A stretch of 64,000 bases of DNA. Origin: Armillaria gallica. Taxonomy: Eukaryota > Basidiomycota > Agaricomycetes > Agaricales > Physalacriaceae. This document shows, one piece after another, positions 58,441 through 64,000 of the stretch; position 1 is the stretch's first letter; every line of letters starts with the position of its first letter. The stretch covers positions 248,001 to 312,000 of the forward strand of contig JBANDB010000001.1 in assembly GCA_037576215.1 (NCBI GenBank). Direction: 5' to 3'. The translations under genes and the position numbers were made by a program. Under the pieces are notes generated by a model, which worked only from the letters and a program-made list of their open reading frames with translations, ran no database searches and was not told the DNA's origin.

Positions 58441-60070
58441 TTCTGGTCATTGGCGTCTTTTGTTGGGGCGGGGGGACGTTATCGTCCCAACTCCCAAGAT
58501 TCAAGTTCCATGCGAGCGATTCTGTCGATTCTGCAAGGTAGACACCAATCCTGCAGAGGCTGGCGCGTTTTTGGTGGCCTAAAATGGAACCTTAAAAGGT
58601 TTCTATTTCAACGTCAGTTTTTTACGCCCTTGTTTTGACTCTTGAACGCGGTAAAATGAAAAGTTACCGTAATTCTATTGTTCCATAGAGAGATTCTCAT
58701 ACCGTTTAACTGACGGACTTTTCAGGACCAAGAAAGGCTTCTCGAAACAAAACACTTTAAGGTTTCATTTTTTCACCAGGTACAAATGTACTAGCCTCTG
58801 CTATGCAATCATCAATGGGTCGGATATCAGTGCGGGTCTTGCCTTGGCCTCAGCCAGGTCCTCGTTGGTGCGGAACATGAGTGTCTGGAAAATGCACACC
58901 CTCTCCCGACCCCCTTGTTCTTGGATACCCTTGGCGCTTTCCTGCACTAATCAGAGTGCTGCGTCTCACGCTGGCTTCTTCCACGAGCCCGAAATGGTGT
59001 TCACTGGGGATCTGTGCCAGGCTATCTTAGGCTTCACACGAATCTGTGATTTTACTACCGCTCGTTTTCACCCGAGTACTTCACCTTGCATCTTTCCGTA
59101 CTTCACTGTCAACGGAGCAACCTTCCGACCTTCTCTTCCTACGCAATCAGTTTAATTAACAGAAGCAACGGCTTGAGGTTTCCGAACGCTAAAGTCCAAT
59201 CCTGGTCGATTGAGTCGCTTCTGTGCTTAGCCCGTGCGATGAAACACAACCTTGAATATCTTCGTCGTGGGTTTGTTCTAGATCGCTGCCTCGGCGTCTC
59301 TTTCTTCCTGATGCGGCACTTTCCACGAAGGACACGGACCGGACACGAAGTCAAGAACTTACCGGGTTCTTTAAAAACGTAGATGGTCAGATGGAATCCT
59401 GATGGTTTGCTCAGCTCATCGAACTGTTTTGATTGCCGACGCTAGTCCGTCTCTCATCTCCTTCAAAAGGCAAAGCTTCAATACCTTCCGGTGACGTTGT
59501 TGCATTAAAAATAAGGACTCTGAGCCCGAGAAGATGGTTGGAGAGAAGCCAAGCGAAATTAAATGTTCAAGTCCGTTTGCCAGTGAAATGCTGTGGCGGC
59601 GCTAACCTTCTAGGTTCTAGTGAGAACCGATCATCTTCTCTCTTACTAATCAAAACATGTGAAGCGACTCCTGTATCTTAGAAAAAGGTGCGTCTTCGAA
59701 CTGGAGTCAACTGCACAGATACTAATATAGCTACTACAGAGTCGCAGTGACTCTGGCCCCAATAACCAGGCTTCTCTGGTTCGCGAGTCGCGAATACAAC
59801 ATGGGTATGAATGTTCGCCTTGAAGACCTCCGCCAAGACCAATTAATCTACCTTTTCCAGGCTATCAGGTGTACATTTCCGCCGTAAGTCTACCGCTACC
59901 ATCTTCAGAGGTGACTCAGTTGAGATCCTTTGTCGCCGAATTGCCCGCTCGCGGTTGAATAAGTGAGGTGTTCGGCCTTGACGGACCTCAGCCTCCTCTG
60001 ATGCTCTCCCAGTTCTCGCTGACTACTCATACTGTGACCATGAAAGTCTAACTTACTGATGCTCTCCGTT
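58441..60070 (+). repeat. Block B spacer between F2 (-) and F1 (+)
   Basis: Collinear with 19600-21165. The landmark CTGGCTTCTTCCACGAGCC is at 58971. No gene supported. Confidence 0.6.
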
Positions 60071-60201
60071 AGCGGTCTTAGCTGCCCTTAAGTCAGCCCA
60101 GCACTTGTCAACCTTGGCTTATAAAGGTGAGCGCTGCCTCTTGTGTCTCCATCTTCTCAACTGTTCTTGACCTCATATTCTCCACCCACATATAGTACAC
60201 A
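60071..60201 (+). promoter_or_regulatory. Promoter and leader of F1 copy 4
   Basis: AGCGGTCTTAGCTGCCC at 60071 matches copy 1. TATAAAGG at 60120 lies 82 bases before the ATG, with ATCTTCTCAACTGTTCTTGA downstream as the leader. Confidence 0.65.
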
Positions 60202-60698
60202 ATGTGCCGCCGTCGCCAGTAAGCAACTACTCGCTGCTGCATTTACTCTGCTCATCGGAGCTATACAGTGTTAGGAATGTCTACCTCGCATGTGGCCATA
60301 CCTTCAACCTCGTACATCCTTTACATGTTGGCATACCCGCTTTTACTAATCGCCGTCAACTTAGCCTGAAGAAATTGTACGACAAACATCATCCATCTCA
60401 GTGTTTGCGTTTAACACTTTTCCCAGATTCGATGTGAGGAGTCTAAATGCAAATTTAGTCTATTCCATTCTGGTCGCTGCAAACCGCCGGTTTGTCTGCG
60501 TACCTGCTGGCAATAGTAGGTCCATACTGGCTCACCCGAACCAACTTCCTCTTAACCCACAGTCTCTAGCCTTCGCTATCCAGAGCAGTATTGTATGTCT
60601 TGCGATTTTCCTGTTCTTCGGCGTTAACATCTACGAAAGCCCCCAACATCAGCGGGTATTGCCCCTCCTGCGACGAAGCGCAATACCAAGGACATTAA
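60202..60698 (+). CDS. F1 family copy 4: small cysteine-rich protein, six exons
   Basis: Exons 60202-60218, 60269-60311, 60365-60376, 60427-60515, 60570-60592 and 60640-60698 sum to 243 nt (80 residues). Exon lengths 17/43/12/89/23 are as in the other copies and introns are 47-54 nt, GT..AG. The protein reads MCRRRHVRNVYLACGHTFNL, PEEI, IRCEESKCKFSLFHSGRC, PPVCLRTCWQY, YPEQYSPNI, YCPSC and ends YQGH. All nine Cys and both His are kept. It is the closest relative of copy 1, in agreement with the collinear flanks of blocks A and B. No defect seen. Confidence 0.88.
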
Positions 60699-62135
60699 TA
60701 AACAATGATTTACTTGTCAGTCGTTATTCACTATATACACTCTGACGCTGCTACGACAACGAACTTTGGAACATTAATTTCGATAGTATAAATCTTTGTA
60801 CAAAGCATGATCAGGCTTAGCTACCAATGTCATGGAGTGTTGAATCATGAATTTTGCTATAGGCAAAAGTCAGAATTCATCTCCTGAAAGCTCTCGATTC
60901 TCGACGATCTGGACGCTGGTACGTCAGGCAATCCCTGCGTATAACCTAACAATGTTACGACTGGATGATGTTGACTCGTGACATGGACACCCTGATTTAA
61001 GATGATATTGGTATTGGTACCGCCTTCGTGACAATAGGGTCTGTATTGTTCATGAAATTCATCGGTCTCTGCAAAGAATTAGGTAACGTACCTCACGTCC
61101 GACTTCTCAAAGTCACAGCATACGACCATCGACCAGCACCTGGAAAAAAGAAAAAGAAGATGAGATCAGCTCTTGGCTGCTGGAAGTAAACGCAAGCACA
61201 TCACCGGAAGCGAGATAATGAGACGAAATCATTTGATCCCACGTGTATTGATTCAATAGTATTAGCAGCGATCATCCGATGGCGGTACGGTTGTTCGTTT
61301 GTTGATAGCTTCCGTTTGCACACTGATTCACGACACTTAAATACCGAACTGCATACCATCCTCAACGTCGTAGCTGTGATATGCAACTTCGCAACGATAT
61401 CCGGCTGCCTGACACTCAGTGACAAGCTATAATCCGTGTTGGGAATAGACGTCGGCAGGCACACGTTCGTTCGAGCCATATCCGTCACGTCCTCTATATT
61501 CGTGACAGATGCGTAGGTGGTGGTGGTACGAAGCCAAGAAACGGTAGTGATCAATACGAAAATCAAAATAATGTATAAAAAAAAGACGGCTACGCCGTCG
61601 GCCCAATGGTTGTGAAACCATAATCCTCAACAATCCGAACTAGCGCTAGCAGTACATCGATCACGAAAAAGGCAGCGCGCGGCGAGGTAGGCGGTAAGCG
61701 TTGGAGATAGGTGTCGCTTGGATGAACACGGGGAAGGCGACGCGCTATACAAGACTGAATATTGGGAAAGGAGCAGGACAGACCAGTTGATCCCGGTCAT
61801 AGATGTTGGATGTAGAGAGATGCCATCTTGCTTCAGTACTGAGTAATGCTTTTGAGAACTTTGATGTCGGACTTAAAGGCTGTTAGGGTTTAGACAGTAT
61901 CTGTAACATCAATCAATCAGTTCGAGATAACAACAAGACGGAATATACGCGTACTTCGCCTGCTGGGCATATGTATTGCCAGCTTGTGATATACAAGATG
62001 GCATCATCGGGCAACCTCTGCCTTCTTCACGAGAATACCGCGAATCGGGAGCTTGAAAAACAAGCTCCCGTCATATTGCGGGGCGATAGGCTAAGGTACA
62101 AGTACAAATACACTACGCAAAAAGATGAAACTATA
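60699..62135. other. Right flank of block B, no gene
   Basis: 60860-61140 parallels 21950-22250 and 56105-56225. 61200-61700 resembles 56380-57200 in places (GCATCACCGGAAGCGGGATAATG-like and GTGATATGCAACTTC). No gene supported. Confidence 0.4.
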
Positions 62136-62684
62136 CTGTATAATTTCGATCGGTTCGTCGGTCACAGGTCACAGACCCCCTTGACGGCGACGGATTTTGG
62201 TACTGGTCATAGGTCACAAGCACCGTTGACGAAACCATTTTTGTACTCAAAAAATGCTTGAAAAATGCGGATAGATATAACCCTCTTATTTATGTCTTTT
62301 AAATACACATGAAGTACACTGTATTAAAGGTGTTACAAGCTTCCAAGATGCCGGGGCCTGGTGATCCCAAGTAGGTACCTGGTATTGACCTGGTAATCAC
62401 ATCAATCAGTATCTGATGTCTTATCATACTGCCAGAACCATGATGTATACAGCCGCAACCAACTTATAACTGCTACGAAGCCAGTGTTTGCACAGGAATT
62501 GTATATTTAGTGTACTACATATTTAATTAGGACATTCAGCGCTCATGCCGCTCAGAAAATGGATTTCAATAGTTTGACGAAATTTTCTGGTTGGTCACAG
62601 CAATATCTAGGTGACGACGAAACCAAAATTTCGTCAACGCGGTCACAGGTCACACGGCCTGACGAACCGATCGAAATTATACAG
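62136..62684. mobile_element. MITE 2, 549 bp, Tc1/mariner-like, TA target duplication
   Basis: The left end CTGTATAATTTCGATCGG (62136) continues as TTCGTC; its exact reverse complement closes the element at 62684. TA flanks both ends (62134-62135 and 62685-62686). Next to each end lies GGTCACAGGTCAC, and a second copy, GGTCATAGGTCAC, is on the left. No ORF within it is credible. The CTGTA start and the paired GTCAC motifs are shared with MITE 1, but the rest differs. Confidence 0.88.
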
Positions 62685-62739
62685 TACGGCGGTCTTAAGT
62701 TTAACGTTCCATAAAAAAACACTCCCCCAGCGGCTTCTT

Positions 62740-63300
62740 CATCGCGTGGGCCTGAGTTCCAGTGACCTTTCCATTCCCAGTTTCCTGGGTTGCAATGTGG
62801 CAGTGGATTAGGCAAAATCTCGTAAAAGGTGCAAACCATCTGAATGTGCTCTGTCGTTTGTAGATCTCTTCACTAGACAGATGTCATGCCTGATCGTGTC
62901 AGTGTCGGTCAGCTTGGCAGAGGGGAACCGAACGATGGCCAGATACGGCAAGCTGATTCCTCTGTTCAATACCACCGTTTTTTTCGGGGACGCAAAGTTG
63001 TTTCTCATCCAGCCTGTCTCTTCTCTGCTCCAAAGGGGCGTATACAAAATCGGCCTGGCTTGGGTTTACAAACAGTAACCATACACTGTGTATAGAGATG
63101 AGTTTGCATTGCGCAAGGGATGAACAGTCGCTTTAAAGTTTACCCAAATTCCAAGCAAATGAAACGTGCTTCAACTGCCGCATCCCCGATTGATATCTGC
63201 CTCAGATACAGCTAAACCCACAGAATGTATCGTGGGCCCTGTAAAATACTCCAGGAATGTTCGTGTCGCGTTGTATTGATTCAATACCAAATGGTGGTGG
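62740..63300 (-). pseudogene. F2-family copy, block C
   Basis: Minus strand: first exon near 63270-63160 reads RTFLEYFTGPTIHSVGLAV and SEADINRGCG, then a TGA. Later pieces near 62860-62700 read EHIQMVCTFYEIL and PGNWEWKGHW. Collinear with block A at 18.98-19.58 kb. The frame is broken by the TGA and by indels. Confidence 0.55.
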
Positions 63301-64000
63301 TAAAGGTAAATGTGCACGTGGCAGAGGATCTACCATCGGCCCGGATGTGCCGGTGAGCCCTGTTTGTTCCCCACTCCTAGTCTTCGCTCAGATTCGCCTG
63401 GTACAGTGCTGTCAAGTCACCAGGCTCTTCTTCAAACTGGTATTTGGCTCCATAATACACTGGTGACTACTAATTCGTTACCTGAGGCTCGAGCCGCACG
63501 GCCCTCTCAGACTCGGAGACCTTCCAAAGACCTTCCGTTCTCTAATCACCACCAGCAAACATCACCAGGTGATCAAAAGCAGGAAGCTAGTGTTGAAAGA
63601 AAGGGTACCACGCCAAAGAAAATGCACACGTTTCTTACACTGCCTCATGGTTTTAACTGCGCCTCGATGGTACGAATATCGGTCACCAATGTACCCTACT
63701 GTTGGGCCTTCTATGATTGCGCGTCGTTAATACCTAGGCAAACGTTCTGTTCACTCTACTACGCGTCCTTTGAGCTACTTTGTTGACACCTCTTGTTGAC
63801 TCTGTCGTGCTTACTTCTCGGTTTCCTGTGGCATAGTCCGGGAAATGTTTCGTTATCGATGGATACAAAACAGGTAGCCGGTGATTTTCATATTTACGAC
63901 ACTCTTAATCTTGGCTGCGCTTAGTGCTTTCCTACACCAATTAGGATGCTGTGTCCCACACTGGCTTCTTCTACGAGCCTGGAATAACTTCGTGTCCACT
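63301..64000 (+). repeat. Block C spacer, cut by the window edge
   Basis: Collinear with 19640-20140. GCACGTGGCAGAGGATCTAC is at 63315 and CACTGGCTTCTTCTACGAGCC near 63959. Block C continues beyond 64000. No gene supported in this part. Confidence 0.6.

Overview
The window looks like nuclear DNA of a basidiomycete fungus, probably an agaricomycete. The evidence is spliceosomal introns of about 45-60 nt with GT..AG ends, a KDZ-type transposase with a CxC2 cysteine cluster, an agaric-style HET-domain protein, a fungal GST, and a small cysteine-rich gene family that I recognise as common in Agaricomycetes. Gene density is low. Much of the sequence is diverged duplications of itself, transposon remains and MITEs.

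Layout. 0.25-4.5 kb: a USP-like cysteine-protease ORF (+) and an inverted, decayed second copy (-), separated by dispersed-repeat sequence. 6.5-16.7 kb: one block with a nearly complete KDZ transposase gene (nine exons, three in-frame TGA codons) and three to four further minus-strand genes: an unknown with a Trp-rich helix, a protein with an AT-hook motif, a two-exon fragment, and an RNase H1 N-terminal-domain protein. A divergent plus-strand DNA-binding-like gene with two in-frame stops ends the block. I read it as one multi-gene element or its footprint. 18-24 kb, 34-38.8 kb, 43.4-45.8 kb, 53.5-61.6 kb and 62.7-64 kb: diverged copies of duplicated blocks. 22-26 kb also holds tRNA-like (SINE-like) sequences. 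40.0-40.8 kb: a broken Brr2/ASCC3-type helicase fragment. 40.9-42.9 kb: an intact HET-domain gene, flanked by two direct 1.6 kb repeats. 46.7-47.5 kb: an intact GST with a truncated duplicate at 49.9-50.3 kb. Two MITEs with TA target duplications lie at 33.76-34.14 kb and 62.14-62.68 kb.

The most striking find is a six-exon microgene, called F1 here, which starts Met-Cys-Arg and carries a CGH...C..C...CPxC pattern. It is present in four intact copies (21.3, 28.0, 52.4 and 60.2 kb) and one truncated minus-strand copy (48.4-48.6 kb). The first five exon lengths, 17/43/12/89/23 nt, are identical in all four intact copies, and each has a TATA-like box and a shared leader 80-100 nt upstream of the ATG. 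A second family, F2, all on the minus strand and mostly decayed, lies to the left of F1 in several blocks, so the ancestral unit was probably a divergent F2-F1 pair. The third block runs off the right edge and predicts another F1 copy about 1.2 kb outside the window.

The genes that look functional are the HET gene, the GST, the four F1 copies and possibly the small genes of the KDZ block. Most in-frame stops seen elsewhere could come from one C-to-T (or G-to-A) change. All exon models are hand-built from splice signals and frame continuity; no search was run.
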